Positions 21,963 to 34,453 of a stretch of 64,000 nucleotides of DNA are shown here, one piece after another (positions within the stretch are counted from its first letter, which is position 1; each line of letters opens with the position of its first letter). Below the pieces are notes generated by a model. That model was not told where the DNA came from, ran no database searches, and worked only from the letters and a program-made list of their open reading frames with translations. The translations under genes were made by a program, and so were the position numbers. The stretch is from Sipunculus nudus. Lineage: Eukaryota; Annelida; Sipuncula; Golfingiida; Sipunculidae. The DNA is taken from assembly GCA_026874595.1 (NCBI GenBank), contig CM049317.1:30918901-30982900 (forward strand). Direction: 5' to 3'.

Positions 21963-23113
21963 TTTGACAATAGAGATACTCACAATTGAAAATTAACCAT
22001 ATTTAATAACGTTTCATTTGTTGAGGAAATACTTAATAATTTCCATGATAGGGTTCACCCAACCCCTCATATATCAATTCATTCTGTTTCCTTTGCTAAT
22101 GTGAATCATCAAGGGCCCACTTTTCCACCACATCCGAACCTTTAATATACTTGAACCACAGTCTTTATAAAACTATATAACTATCATTCATTAAACTAAA
22201 TTTGTGAAAACCTTATATACGGATCCAACAAACTGCTACAAGATGCTCAACTGAAGCTTCATATTTCCAAGTCAGCGGCAGCTGCGCTTTTCACAGCTTT
22301 ACCGACTTGGTAATTTGACGATTTTGAAACTTTGCAAGTATTCTCGGAAAACTTTATTTTGTTATGTAAGTATGCCTTCTAACACCTATATTCATCTGTT
22401 AATGTATTCAGTTTACTCGTGCACTATTCATACAATGGGTTAGAAATGGGCCAGAAAGAATATGCCCTTTAAAGTAGGAATTTCGCCTTGCCGAAATATG
22501 TAATTATATAAACTCATCAGAATACTGTAAGCTACATGGTGTATGCAAGTAAACTGACCGAAACATATGCCTTATTTTGTACTTCATCTGGGCATACTAA
22601 TGATTTACTTAAAATGTGTTGACCTTTATTTAAACGCAATAGTTATCAATAGTATGGGGGATATAGTATTTCAATTCGGAAAGATTTAAGGAAATGCAGG
22701 CTAAGGTCTGGCCGTCCAAATACCAAGGGGCGTGTCCAGTTACTTCTTTTGCTTTGGACCTATTGAACAACAGAGTGGGGTAACTGTGAGAAAATAAGAA
22801 AGCGGGTCAGCTTGAGATAAAAATTACCTCTTTGTACATCTATAGTGCATTTAGATGAAAGGCCGGATATAATATTTGAGACAGCAACGATTAAATAAAT
22901 AAATTGATAAAATTATGAAAGCTAAGCGGGAAGGCGCGTGCCCCTTGTGGTCCCCTCTGGATCCGCCTATGTGAGCTATAGGTCAGTATAAACATTAACT
23001 GGGTAGTTTAAAAATTCTAGTCATATAAAGTGAACACTTCCCAGTGTGCATCGTTGGTTCTGTTGTTCACTTGCACAACTGACTCGTCAAAGTAGAGACA
23101 CTCTCCAAACCTG
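21963..23113. other. No gene seen
   Basis: Contains an imperfect inverted repeat around 22270-22312 (ccaagtcagc...gacttgg) and, near 22963, a ctggatccgcc motif that looks like one end of the GGATCC MITE family. Nothing else was recognised. Confidence 0.5.
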
Positions 23114-23356
23114 CGACGAAAATTAATCATCGTGGCATTCGGCTTCTGCTGACAGATACGAATACATGAAAACAGCGAGCGCTCGACAGACGAGTCTAAG
23201 CTAGGTTGGGCAATTCTTGTCTCTGATTCTGCGAGGCGCCACTCTCTACTTCTTGAAAAATTACCTGGAACGGATACAAAGTGGCACTCAAACATCACGT
23301 TTGTCTTCCAATATTATTACAACTCACTACTTTTGCTATGCTAGCTTAACAAAGTA

Positions 23357-24177
23357 CAGTAGAGGGCCGTTTTTTCCGAAAGCGTCGGGGGACAAGCTTT
23401 TTGTTCGTAAAAACGAACATTCGGAAATGCGGACAAGGGTCTAGCGGCTAGTTAGTACGACAGTCAATGATTAACTTATTGCCATTTTACCCGAGGAACA
23501 TGGTGTTTCTTTTCGATTTTCGTAATTGACGACCTGGACGTATAAAAGATATTGAATTATTGCTGAGCATTATTGGCATAGATCAGTCTAACCTGCTTTG
23601 AGGATACGCGCGTGCTCTCTTTTTTCATCATATTCACTAAAGGGAAAGTTCCAATGACATCGCCAAGGAACACGGTGTTCCTATCGATCTATGTAATTGA
23701 AGACTGGGACATATAAAAGCTGCTCGAGCACAAACGTTTAATGAATTATACCTCACCAATGCTCATGCGAGTAAACTGATCAGTTATTTGGCATGACACC
23801 CTGTCCCAAGCCGACGAACTGTGCTTGCTTGTGTACAAAAGAGATGTGGTTGATAACACACAAGTGCTCTTGGATAAACTGCTCAGTCGCTTGCTGGGGG
23901 GGGGGGGGGGGTACAGGGGGCCGAGCGTTGCGGGGCTAGTTGTAGTATTCAAACCTTTGCCCCGGCGACAACATCGGCCCAGAACTAATTAATTAGGGTC
24001 ATCATTTGGCCTAAGACATGACTACAGGCCTTTGACTCGTAATTACAATACTCATTTTAGGTTTTGACATACTTGAAATATATTTCGGAAATACGAAAAA
24101 ATTTTTGGTTCCCCATTTTTATTTTCGGAAAAACGAATTTTCGGAAATTCGGCATTCGGAAATACGGCGTTCTACTG
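23357..24177. mobile_element. Tc1/mariner-pogo-type MITE (TA target)
   Basis: Starts CAGTAGAGGGCCGTTTTTTC and ends as the inverse of CAGTAGAACGCCGTATTTCC, and is flanked by TA on both sides (23355-23356 and 24178-24179). The paralogous segment near 34000 lacks it and shows the empty site with a single TA (agcttaattaagTAtatg). Inside, two related units about 185 bases apart each contain ggaacayggtgtt...gtataaaag or catataaaag. No transposase is recognised. A poly-G tract lies at 23896-23911. Confidence 0.82.
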
Positions 24178-24199
24178 TATATGTTTATCAGAATTCCAT

Positions 24200-24524
24200 T
24201 CTGGTTTGGGACTAAGTGACAGAGCATATCACATTTTCCTTCATTTTATATCCTGATGTTAACCAAACTACCACTGAATACTGCACCTGAGGGTCCTGGG
24301 TCTTTTATATTATCCATTGCTAGATCGTACCACAGAGGAATTCCTGAAAGGTGCACTCTTTAGCGAGTGAAGACTGACCGTTGGGCAGGACCTTCTCATG
24401 AAGCCTACAGGGCGCTCACACTGGATGGGGATCTACAGTGAATGATCGCATTGCCTGGTCTGTACTCGAAATCATGATCTCCCGGCTTTGCGTCTTTTGC
24501 TCAACCACTGAGCCACAGAGGTGA
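24200..24524 (-). mobile_element. tRNA-derived SINE, copy 1
   Basis: On the minus strand the head reads TGTGGCTCAGTGGTTGAGC, a textbook pol III A box, followed about 35 bases later by a degenerate B box (GATTTCGAGTAC). The body continues through CCATCCAGTGTGAGCGC. The same head and body are present at 34080-34360, so it predates the segmental duplication. It lies in the intron downstream of the lectin exon at 24618-24824. The far end is not sharply defined. Confidence 0.72.
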
Positions 24525-24617
24525 GTTTAACAGACAAATCCTGCTCTGTTTATTTTAAATTTACTCTCTGTGCAGTTTTGCCTCGTTTGAACGTTGATTG
24601 TAAAAAAAAGGACTTAC

Positions 24618-24824
24618 AAAAGTATGAAATTTCACAAATGAATTGTAATCTCTGATTGCAGTTGCCCTCGTCCCAGTGGTACAAGTCGTAAATAACAGGT
24701 GTTACAGCCCAGTGATAATCGACTGTCAGGATGATGCAGTGATGGTCAGGAAAGTGGTCCAGTTGATCCGGAATCCAGTTGGTCCATCTGGTCCTCAAAC
24801 CGTCTGCCCAGCGAAAATCTCCAG
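24618..24824 (-). CDS. C-type lectin domain, C-terminal exon (intact)
   Basis: A 207-bp exon bounded on the minus strand by an acceptor (pyrimidine-rich stretch ending TTTTAG) and a consensus donor GTAAGT. Both boundaries fall in phase 1, giving 69 codons. The protein shows GDFRWADGL, WTNWIPDQLD, HHCIIL and HWDEGNCNQRLQFICE, which is the second half of a C-type lectin domain: the W.DG stretch, the QPD-like position (here QLD), and two of the conserved cysteines around WDE..C...FICE. QLD and WDE instead of QPD and WND suggest altered or absent calcium/sugar binding. The matching N-terminal exon expected near 25.4-25.5 kb is missing and replaced by TA-rich sequence, so this gene copy is probably incomplete. 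Confidence 0.8.
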
Positions 24825-25399
24825 CTAAAACCGAGGACCAATGAAGTTCAGTGTCAATAAAAGTCATGGTCATGATCTTATTGATTTAGTTATTTTTTAT
24901 GACATTTACTTAAGAACTTGCAGTATACATAGGGATTAACGTATGAACTAGATTGTCAAAACAAAATGCTATGGATTGCTATGGATAGGTATATTTTATT
25001 CAAAACACTTTCTTTTCACTGTATCAGAATATATTTCACCTGAAAGAACGATGCATATTAGTAGCAGTTCTATATAACTGGTAGGAAAATAATAAACATG
25101 ATGTTTGAGATTAGATTTTATTTTCTTTTCCTGATTCTTACACCATTAAAACATAAAACCATATAACATGTACCCGAGGAATGCACAGTTATTTTCGTAC
25201 GAGTGTAGAGCGGTAATAAATACTGTTACAACACTTCAGTAGGCTTTGCCTGTCTCCCATTTTTTGTTTAGTAACCAGCAATATAACCACACACCTAATT
25301 TCATGAATTCCTGCATGTTACAAAGAGGCTGACACATTAACACAAAGAGGCTGACACATTAACTCATCAGTACATTCGCTCCGGTTGTGGAATTTTAGG

Positions 25400-25470
25400 T
25401 TGAGGCAAAATTTTATATATATATATATGTTTGTATGTATTATATATAATAATATATAGAAAAATTAATG
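25400..25470. repeat. TA-rich tract where the lectin N-exon is missing
   Basis: Alignment with 35600-35960 runs up to about 25408 and resumes near 25460. About 250 bases of the paralogue, including the N-terminal lectin exon, are absent and a TA-rich run is found instead. Confidence 0.7.
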
Positions 25471-27265
25471 GAAAGTTATTAAAAGGTACATAAACAAAAT
25501 CTATATGTGTTTTAACTCACGCTGTTACTTCATTTGACTGCGTACAAACGTTTCAAAGCGAATATTGATCCTGAAATCCATATGGAAATGCACGCACTAA
25601 CGAGCCTCTTTTATTCAATAGTTTATATGTAAGAAAGCATTGTGCACGTGTGTCTCTTTACTAAAGCAAGACTACAGATACTATCTTGCGCATGCGTGAC
25701 AACACCCGAACAAGGAAAAGAAATATGAAAGAGAAGCTTTTTGGAAGCTGGAAATAATTAAACCATGGAAATGCGCGGTACGGCTACCAGGTAGCTTGTG
25801 CGCTAAATTTATGATTTGTGCCACTGGTCGCCCAACTGCAAGTTTATATGCACATGTGTACAGTAGTAAGCTAACAGGTTTAAAATATTTGTCAAAACTT
25901 TATGTAAATGTGGGTAGATCCCTTAAGGCTTATATTCGAAGTGAACCAAATATGAAACAATGTGTGGTCTACATAAAAGGCTTTAAGGAGCAGAGCGTGA
26001 ACACGTCATTTTTTTGGTTAGAGTCTAGTATCGCAGTATTTTCTAGTTGATGTTCCTGTTTAGTGACCTCAGAATTTGACTTATATGCATGGTAATCAAC
26101 CTTTACAGTCTTGTGAAAGTCCAAATAGCTTTGTTCTTGAGAAAACGGCATACATTTGATTTATCATATTGATAACCGTGTGCTGCAATGTTTGCGAATG
26201 AAATATACGTCGTCATGTAAATTTAAATTTTAACCATAGATTTTAGGTAAACAATATTTTTTTGCAAACGCGCAAAGAGGACAAGAAAAAAGACCCTAAA
26301 TTGATTCTTCTTGTATGTCCATCATTTGAATAAAACAAACTGTGACTACTCACCGAACGCCGATTCTGTGCATGTATTTATAAGAAACAACATGAGCAAG
26401 ATCTCGAAATGACTTCGTCTCCTTTGTGAGTGAACCATATTAAACTGAACCTTGTGCCAGAAAGGACCAGGAAGTAAAGCTTTTACATGATATGATGGCA
26501 AAGGACGAGTCGGTTCCATTAAATGTAGTTTTAGCTGATTGTGGACAGTATTTTATTGGTAACATACGCCATATTGATCACTTGGAAAGAGGTATGTAAC
26601 CAAATACGAGAATATTTATTCTATTGGGAAAGTGTGGATGATAATGTATCCATAAATATGTACCGTTTTCGTACGAGGATACCAACCCCTGGTACAAGTA
26701 AGAAAAAAGAAAAAGTGGTACTCTATTATAGAATCCTTTTCCAATGTTTATAGTTTTGTTTGTTTTCGTGTAAGAGGAAGGCCATTTCAAGATATTCATA
26801 CGATATTTATTGTTAACGACTGGCCAACGTCGATTATCTCATATTTTTACACGATGTATAGGCGGGTTCTATTACACACCTACCATTAGTTAAACAAACA
26901 TGTCAGTACATTTGAAAATGGGACCTCTTCCTGTACAAACTCATTGCCATTACGGTAATTTGACCTTCTATAAAGAATAGCCACGGGAGCATTCTACAGA
27001 AATCTGAAACCATAATAATCAATTTTACTTCGCAATTAACCGTTCAATCTTGTATCACTCCCGTCATTAGTTAACTACATAATTAAAAAAAATGAAAACA
27101 ACATCCTCTGATCAGCCTTTTAGACCCACCCATGAGAAGAGCACGGTGTGTCAAAAATAGAGAACTTTCGATGTTCTTTTATTGTACCCAGATTTATCGG
27201 TCTATCAAGATATACAATATCTGCAATAGAAAATGTGTTTATAAAATCTATTAACATACAATTAA

Positions 27266-27459
27266 AGTGCACTAAAATCTCAATTTGACGACCCCCAGAG
27301 AACATCAATAAAGAGGGCACATTTTTGGGATGGTCGTTTAAGGCAGGTGTGATTGAAGAGCAGTTAAAAAAAAAAAAAAAAAGAATTGGGACCGTGAAAA
27401 TTGTTGTTATTTTGAGGTCGCTTAATGGAGATGGCAGTAAGGCGAATTTTTACTGTATA
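27266..27459. mobile_element. Short pogo-like MITE with both ends
   Basis: Left end gcactaaaatctcaatttga and right end, inverted, tacagtaaaaattcgcctta share the pogo-like terminal pattern followed by cgaccccc and gcgacctc. Related to the pieces at 11548, 37782 and 43680-43715. An A tract lies at 27366-27382. Confidence 0.58.
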
Positions 27460-28205
27460 TATGTGTGTGTTTGTGTGTGATTGTATATCTTTAAGAAAAC
27501 AAGTGTGCGTTACTAGTAGTTAACAACCTAGGAGATATTTATTTGATATGAGTTCAGTTACTTGTATAGCATCAACTACCACTAAAGCGCCCCTTATCAT
27601 TAGCCACCAGGAACAATACCACAAAGGGTGGAGCACTCTTTAAGAAAGACCATTAACATACACTTATCAAAATTTTCACATAAAGGACATTTGTTTAAAT
27701 TTTGAAAATTTGAACTACTTATAAAGAGAGTTAAATGCAATATTGGGAAAGCGGTGATTTTGGAGAGACCAAACCTCCCAAATATTGACGTCTGGTATGT
27801 TGGTTTGCTTGCTCTGGTTTTGATGAGATAGAGTCAACCATCCACGCACAGATTAATGCAGAAATGCAGTAAAATTATATATTGGCCTTTCCCGCCTGTG
27901 TCTCAGAACCGTGAATGATGAATGTGATATCGAGAACCCTAAATGGTAAATTATAAAACCCTATTAACATGTCCTTGGATTTTGTCTGGCAATGTGGAAG
28001 GTCTAACACTTATTGTTAGACAACTGCTACCATATGAGAGACAGTTTTCAAGGGTCGGATACTTTGCTTGTTGTGGAATAAAATCTTTAAAATGAAAATG
28101 TATCCATCATCCTCCAATTTTGGAAGTATAAACAATGAGCAGCATTATTAATTATCAAAAGATCTACTATAAAGGCATATACGTGTATGAATGTACAAGT
28201 GATGT

Positions 28206-28440
28206 TATCAGGGGTGGATCCAGGATTAAGGAAAAGGGGGGGGGTCCAACCGAGGAGGACTAATGAAAATTCTAAACAAAAGGTCATCACGTCTGGAAAG
28301 GGGGGGGGGGGCGGGGGTCCAGGCCGCAAAATTACGTCTAAAACCCCTAAAAAGGATGCGTCGGGTGAAAAAAAAGGGGGGGGGGTCCGGACCCCCTGGA
28401 CCCCCCCCCCCCCCCGGATCCGCTTCTGGTTATGGATGTG
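28206..28440. mobile_element. G-rich MITE with GGATCC termini
   Basis: Starts caggggtggatccaggatt and ends cccggatccgcttctgg, imperfect inverted repeats containing GGATCC. Homopolymer G and C runs lie just inside (ten or more bases). It is absent at the paralogous point near 41583 (acaagtggtgttatggacctgcag), so it is an insertion into copy 1 of duplicate B. Proline/glycine-rich frames on both strands are artefacts of the homopolymers. Confidence 0.75.
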
Positions 28441-28727
28441 CAAACTGGGCCTGATAACCTCGCTCGGCAGCAGGTCTAAAGGGGAGGTTACACTACACGG
28501 CAATGTATGGTAGCACGGCCCTCCGGACTATCGTAGATGGACGCGCGGCAAAAATTGGGCGATGGCCATACTATTTACATTTTCCAATTTTCTCTTATAT
28601 CGGAAACTCATTTTAACTTCATGAAAATATCCATTTGACATTCTGTAAACTTACTGAACTTGATGGAAAAGTTATTACAATTTTTTAAAAGGAAGACGCA
28701 AAATGTATATAAATCAATTAAATATTT

Positions 28728-28800
28728 TATAGAGAGAGAGAGAAAGTGAGAAAGAGAGAGACCGACAAACAGACAGACAGACAGAGACAGAGAGATGGAC
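28728..28800. repeat. GA/GACA-rich microsatellite
   Basis: Runs of GAGA and GACA. It corresponds to the GA tract at 12963-13018 in the related block. Confidence 0.88.
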
Positions 28801-28990
28801 AGAAAGTAAAAATGATTTTGTACATGACTCAAAAAGACCAGTTGGATGAAGCCAAAGACATAAAGACTGTCGTAATGCCTTTTACATCACACTGACCATC
28901 GATAATCGTAAGGAAAGTCGTAAGAATCATTCAGAAATAACGCAAATTTTGGGCGACAGGCGATTGTTGTGTAGTTTACCCGAGGTTATG

Positions 28991-30645
28991 GTTCAACTCT
29001 GATTCCAAGCAGCAGTGAGAACCCTTTTACCTTGTTTTGTAGTTTTTCCCGGACAGGAAGCACCTTGAGTACAAGTCTCAGGGGATGAAGCTTTGGAGGC
29101 GGTTTTGTGTGATAATGTTACAAGCAACACAGTCCCCAAGCAACCTTCATTATTTGCATCATGACGTCAGTCTAGCCATGTGGTTGTATATTTCACGAAC
29201 ATAGTAAGCATTTTTCTCGTATATCGGAGCAGCTACAAAATGTTCCAACCGGCTAATGTGAAACAGAAGGAGGCAGGCAAAAATAATCTTTGTTTAATTT
29301 GTGTTATGTAAAGGCAGTTTTCTTATGACAATGGTTGCATGCATTTGCTGGGATTATTTACAAGGCATATGTTTCTCTTGAAAAAAGGTCAATGAACAAA
29401 TTAAGTTTTATAAAAATACTACAGGGCGTCCAACATGCTACCATGGCTTGAACAAATTAACTCCGACAACAATATATGCAGTAGTCCAGCTGAAAAGACA
29501 TGGTACCCATTGGTCAAAGTCGCAGTTGTAAATCATCCATCCTAATACGGGTCTCAACAACAGCAACTGCAGTCGAAATCCTTACTTTCCGATTTCCAAT
29601 GTCCTAATCTATATATATATATATAGACTAGGAATGTACACTAGCGATGAAGAGAACTTATGTGTTTTGTAATTGATTTATATCATGACCAAAGTATTAT
29701 TATGGTGCCCTGTTGCGACCCCTTAGCCAAGCAGAGACTTTCAGAAATACTTCAATAGTAAACTGGTACAAGTCGCAACCTTTCATCAATAAGGTTTTGC
29801 GGTTAGCTACAAATTTCTGTCTCGGTATCACTTATGGCCAGCGGTTAGTCATTCAATGTATTAGATAATACATGGGCCGCAAGAAAGAATAGTACGTTAT
29901 ATGCACTTTGTTTTACTGATATACAAAACAAACCACAGTGTTAACATGTAAAACATTTTTCTCAGCCATGGCAAATATGTTCGAAATAATAATTGGAAGA
30001 TTTTTTTCTTTGATAGGTTATGGGATAGGAAAACACTGAACACTTATATGTTGTTTCAACCCTGGATTATAAAATACAGTAGCATGATCTAACATGTATA
30101 TCAATCAGTCAGTTAACACCCCCAGTCGTTTGTGGTTTACGTGCCCAAACAATACCTTCATTTTTATTAAAATCATAAATATAGCTGTAACAGTCTCAAT
30201 GTTACTCTAGACTGGGTTGAGAGGCACGTTGCCTTTATTGTTTTATCAATTGTTATTATTGTGCACCTAAGCACCGTAGGACAGTTGCTGTATTCAACAT
30301 ATAGTCAACTTCAATATGTGGTTTGCAATATGAGTATCCTCCAAAATCTAACAAACTACTCCTTGGCATTTGATAGGAAAGCGGATAATGTGTTTAGATT
30401 AACTGAATTATAATTAATTGAATAATTTTCCTATACAAAAGATTAATTATAACAAGTTCGTTTGACTGTTCAAGCGATTGCCCAATATTTTTGTAAATAT
30501 ATACATCCAGAAATATCTTTTCAAAAGCGTCACTATGATTTAAATAGCCTTTTCAAGATATTATTTCAACAGTAAACATATTAATATCATTTGTCAACAA
30601 TATTCAGGAACCCGTAGTCTGCTAAAGAATAATAGATCATAAAGT

Positions 30646-30689
<44 letters not shown>

Positions 30690-31414
30690 AACATATATCA
30701 TCCGGTCAGTTCTGATTGTTTGAATATTCATTTAAACAGATGCGGAATATACCGCCCTATAAAGCATATACTCCAGTACAACATATAACATATTCTATAC
30801 ATGTATAACATAAATGTGCTAGTTCCATCATTTTCCGACATTTTTCATATTGCCCGACTTGACCATCAAATTGTATAACATATGTATATAGTTTGTAATA
30901 CGTGTATCCTCTTTACACACTTTCATTTTCACCTACGTAAATCTTCCGTTTAATACCACGAGGGATAAGATGCAGGCAAGGTCTTCTCGTCTCCAGGCCT
31001 GAGTGATTCACGTCTAACGCTTTAAGTGCAATGGTGAAGGAAGGATGTTTTCAATCAGTTGATCACCACAACAAACCGTCCTTGGTACATATGCGTAAAC
31101 ATTACCCGAGTACACAAAATTCTGAGTACGGTTGTTGAAAAAGGTTCCGCTTTGATGATATGGAGATTAGAACTGTTTGCTTCAAATGCTACATAGAGCC
31201 TTCAAAACATACAAGTTGTATATATTTCAGAAGGGTTAGAGCCGTACGGCGTGTATGACGGTTCTCTTGGCATGGTAGAGCCTTAATCAATGACAGAATG
31301 TTCCCGTCAGGATAATATCCGTACCTGTTTACAACATTATTAGACATCGAAAAATTTAAAATTATTACCAGCGTTGCTTGGTAGTAACTCAGAATTAAAA
31401 GAAATGATTACCTC
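28991..31414. other. No gene seen; inverted homology to 42140-43370
   Basis: 29150-30060 aligns with the reverse complement of 42140-43370. Landmarks: catcatgacgtcagtctagc, tcagtaaaacaaagtgca (inverted) and ttcaagccatgg (inverted). TA tracts lie at 29610-29625 and 30650-30688. The rest is AT-rich without recognised features. Confidence 0.65.
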
Positions 31415-31745
31415 CATTGATATGTTTTTATAGCTGTTTATATACAATGAAAATAATTGAGCTGTTTCACCTATGTTTAGAAATGTACCTTTGTTCGATA
31501 ATTGTCTGCATAATGAAAATGTATTCTCAATACTGTAATTATTGATTATAAATTAGTATGGACACATTTTAATACGTATCTGAGATCGAGGGAAATGTGA
31601 ATGAATAATTTCAATTACAATATAATATAATTATAATGAGGAACAAAAAAAAAAACAAGAATAATAAAAATTAAATAGTGCGTAAAGTAGCGGTCTGACT
31701 CTGGCTTACCGATCAAAGTTTTGTTAACCTATGTGCTCTCTCTGT

Positions 31746-31794
<49 letters not shown>

Positions 31795-33285
31795 TATATA
31801 GATATATAGATATATACACAATTAAAACATGGCTTGTTTTAATCCTCCATTCTTAGACATTTTATATGGGTTAAATTAATACATGGAAAAGGTATTGGTC
31901 GGAAAATGTCCTTTTTTTTATTATAAATTATATAAAATAATGTATTTGTGTTTCTCAAGTGCCTCTTGCCAGAGATACCCTTAGTGCATTAATATTAATG
32001 TGTATGAATGAATTCAATTAGTTATTTAATTAGATTTTTATTTTTTTCTGAACACGTTTTATACATATTTGGAATAAAATCTGGGCAAATGTAAGGATTA
32101 TTTTTATATTTATTGATTTTCAGGTATCGTTTACTTAATAAAGGTAGGATTTTGATGCTGAAGTGAATGTAGAATCATGAAATAGCTAATATTCAGGTTA
32201 TCGTGAATCTTTCTCTCGACATAAATGTTATGTTTAACGTAGGATGACTCTTTAAGTAATAAAGACACGCAAGTCTAATTTCCAACAAATATAATGTAAT
32301 AGATGTTATCCTATTAAGTGCTATATCCAAAATATCTCTGCAGATTCTTTGGCTCGTATGTAACAAGTACGAAACAATGAAAGATGTTTTAAACCGTCAT
32401 TCAAAACACATTTGTGTTTGCATATACAAACAATAAAATAATGTTTATCAATTAACGATGCTTAACTGGATAAAAACGTGTACTTTGTTTACCATGTGAT
32501 ATTGCCTCTAATCACTACGAGTGTCTGCGTAACCTACCCAATGAGATATGTACCCTGTGTATCTGACAAATACAAAATAGTTACAGATAAATTATAATAC
32601 ACACAAAATTCATACTTGAAAAATATATAATATTAAACTAATAATAAAATATATAAATGGAACAGTTAGCTGTTAATGAATGCATGAAACTAGACACACG
32701 AACACACAAATATATAAATATATATATATATACATACCTATATATAACACATATAAAATCAAATAATTTACAGCAGGAGTAGATAAGATAAATCCTAGTT
32801 TGGATTAAATAAGAAATTAAATATATTACTTTTATGATATAAACATGCATATATATACACACATTCACATCAAATATATTATAAACTAAGCTACCAGTGA
32901 AGGTAAAAGGCTAGGAAACACATTGAAAGTTAATTTTTAAAATTTATAATAAACAAAGACATTTTACGACCAAAACCTTTTTCATTTATTAATTTAACCC
33001 AAACTTAAAGTCTTAGGTAGGAGAATTAAAAAAAGCCATGTTTAAATCACATATAGTATATAATATATAATATATAATATGTCTTATATATTATATTATA
33101 TATAGAGAGAGAGACAGAGAGAGCCCATGGGTTAACAAAACTTTGATCGGTAAACCGGAGTCACACTTTTTTGTATTTAAGATAACATTTGTTCCTCATT
33201 ATTATTAAAATCATCCGACAAAGGTACATTTTTAGACATAGGTGAAACAGCTCATTGATTGTCATTGTATATAAACATGTGATAT
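31415..33285. repeat. Long imperfect palindrome
   Basis: The left arm, about 31415-31975, is the inverse of the right arm, about 32905-33285. Shared stretches: gagctgtttcacctatgt, accgatcaaagttttgttaa, ctctctctgtct, gggttaaattaat. TA/GA microsatellites (31748-31815 and 33055-33125) lie at matching places in the two arms. The spacer of about 900 bases is AT-rich and has no transposase. It could be a foldback-type element or an inverted duplication of one repeat. Confidence 0.75.
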
Positions 33286-33433
33286 TGACTCTACACTGAA
33301 CACAATTCAACTGAAAATATATTTAAATATGTCTAAATGTGCAACGATTAACGCATTATATGTCCTGTATTGCAGTGCTGATGTAAAAAAGGTTAAAAAC
33401 AGCTGAACTTCATAAACGAAGCCCAAAAGGATA

Positions 33434-33697
33434 TTATAAAAAATCCATAGTGTATCTGGTAATGAACAAAATGCATGAGTTAACCTGAGAGAGAGAGGAT
33501 GAAATTACAATGAAATGTATCCATTTCTGACTAAACGGTGTATTGACGATAATATATAGAGCGAACAATACGGCCTGCATAATGATAAGATGAACGTGAT
33601 CGAGTGACTGAATACAAAGACAGGAACCAGTCAGGACCATATCCGCCGCTGACAGCAACATTGACCTTTCATACGATTGAGTCACCATATCAAACAC
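33434..33697 (-). other. Repeat-associated open frame related to 58500-58615
   Basis: An open frame of 87 codons whose upstream half is similar at nucleotide level to 58510-58600 on the plus strand (agcagcggatat, cctgac.ggttcctgt). In the alternative frame both read GY.PD.FL preceded by DSI, which faintly resembles the core of a PLAT domain. One copy has a stop in that frame. Not recognised with confidence; may be a degraded exon or simply a repeat. Confidence 0.25.
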
Positions 33698-34079
33698 TCG
33701 ACGAAATTTAAATCACCCTGGCATTTGGCTTCTGCTCACAGAAACGAATACATGAAAACAGTGAGCACTGGACAGACGAGTCTTAGTTAGGTTCGGCAAT
33801 CCTCGTCTCGGATACTGTGAGGCGCCACTGTCTATTCTTGAAATATTACCCAGAACGGATACAAAGTGGCAATCAAACATCACTTTTGTTTACAAATATT
33901 ATTACCATCCACTATTTTCTTACTATTTTTATGGCACTGACTTTTTTATTTTAGTATATTCAGGCTGTGATTTTTTTCTGTTTTCTTTTTATTAAGCCAG
34001 CTTAATTAAGTATATGCACATCAGAATACCATTCATTCCGATTTCTGATCACGAGACAGAGCAGTATCACGTTTTCTCT

Positions 34080-34360
34080 CATTTTATATCCTGATGTTAA
34101 CCAGACTACCACTTACTACTGCACCTGAGGACCCTGGTTGTGCAATTTTTCCCATTGCTGGATCATACCACAGAGGAACTCCTGAAAGACGCACTCATTT
34201 GTGAGTGAAGCCCGGCCATGATCAGGACCTTCACATGAAACCTTCAGAGCGCTCACACTGGATGGGGATCGACAGTGAATGATCTCATTGCCTGGTCTGA
34301 TACACAAAATCATGATACCCCGGCTTTGAGTCTTTTGCTGAAACCCTGAGCCACAAAAGT
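34080..34360 (-). mobile_element. tRNA-derived SINE, copy 2
   Basis: Orthologous position to the SINE at 24200-24524. The A-box region reads TGGCTCAGGGTTTCAGC on the minus strand, more degraded than in the other copy. The body ccatccagtgtgagcgc is retained. Confidence 0.68.
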
Positions 34361-34453
34361 CAGTTTAACAGACGAATCCAGCATTATTTTTTTTTATGTT
34401 TTACTCTCTGTGCAGCTTTGTCTTGTTTAAAGGTGGATTGTAAAAATACTTAC

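Larger units (their letters stand above)
23114..28990. repeat. Segmental duplicate B, copy 1
   Basis: Aligns in direct orientation with 33700-41890 over most of its length, with indels. Landmarks: acgaatacatgaaaaca, gaggcgccact, cctgatgttaacca, the C-type lectin exon, the SINE, taccattagttaaacaaac, aaaatgggacctcttcct and gtgtatgaatgtacaagt. A shortened inverted copy lies at 42140-45340. Insertions private to this copy are the MITEs at 23357-24177 and 28206-28440. Confidence 0.87.

Noticed and set aside
28087-28513. Proline- or glycine-rich frames of more than 100 codons
   Set aside because: Produced by poly-G and poly-C runs of the GGATCC MITE; the paralogous site without the MITE has no such frame.
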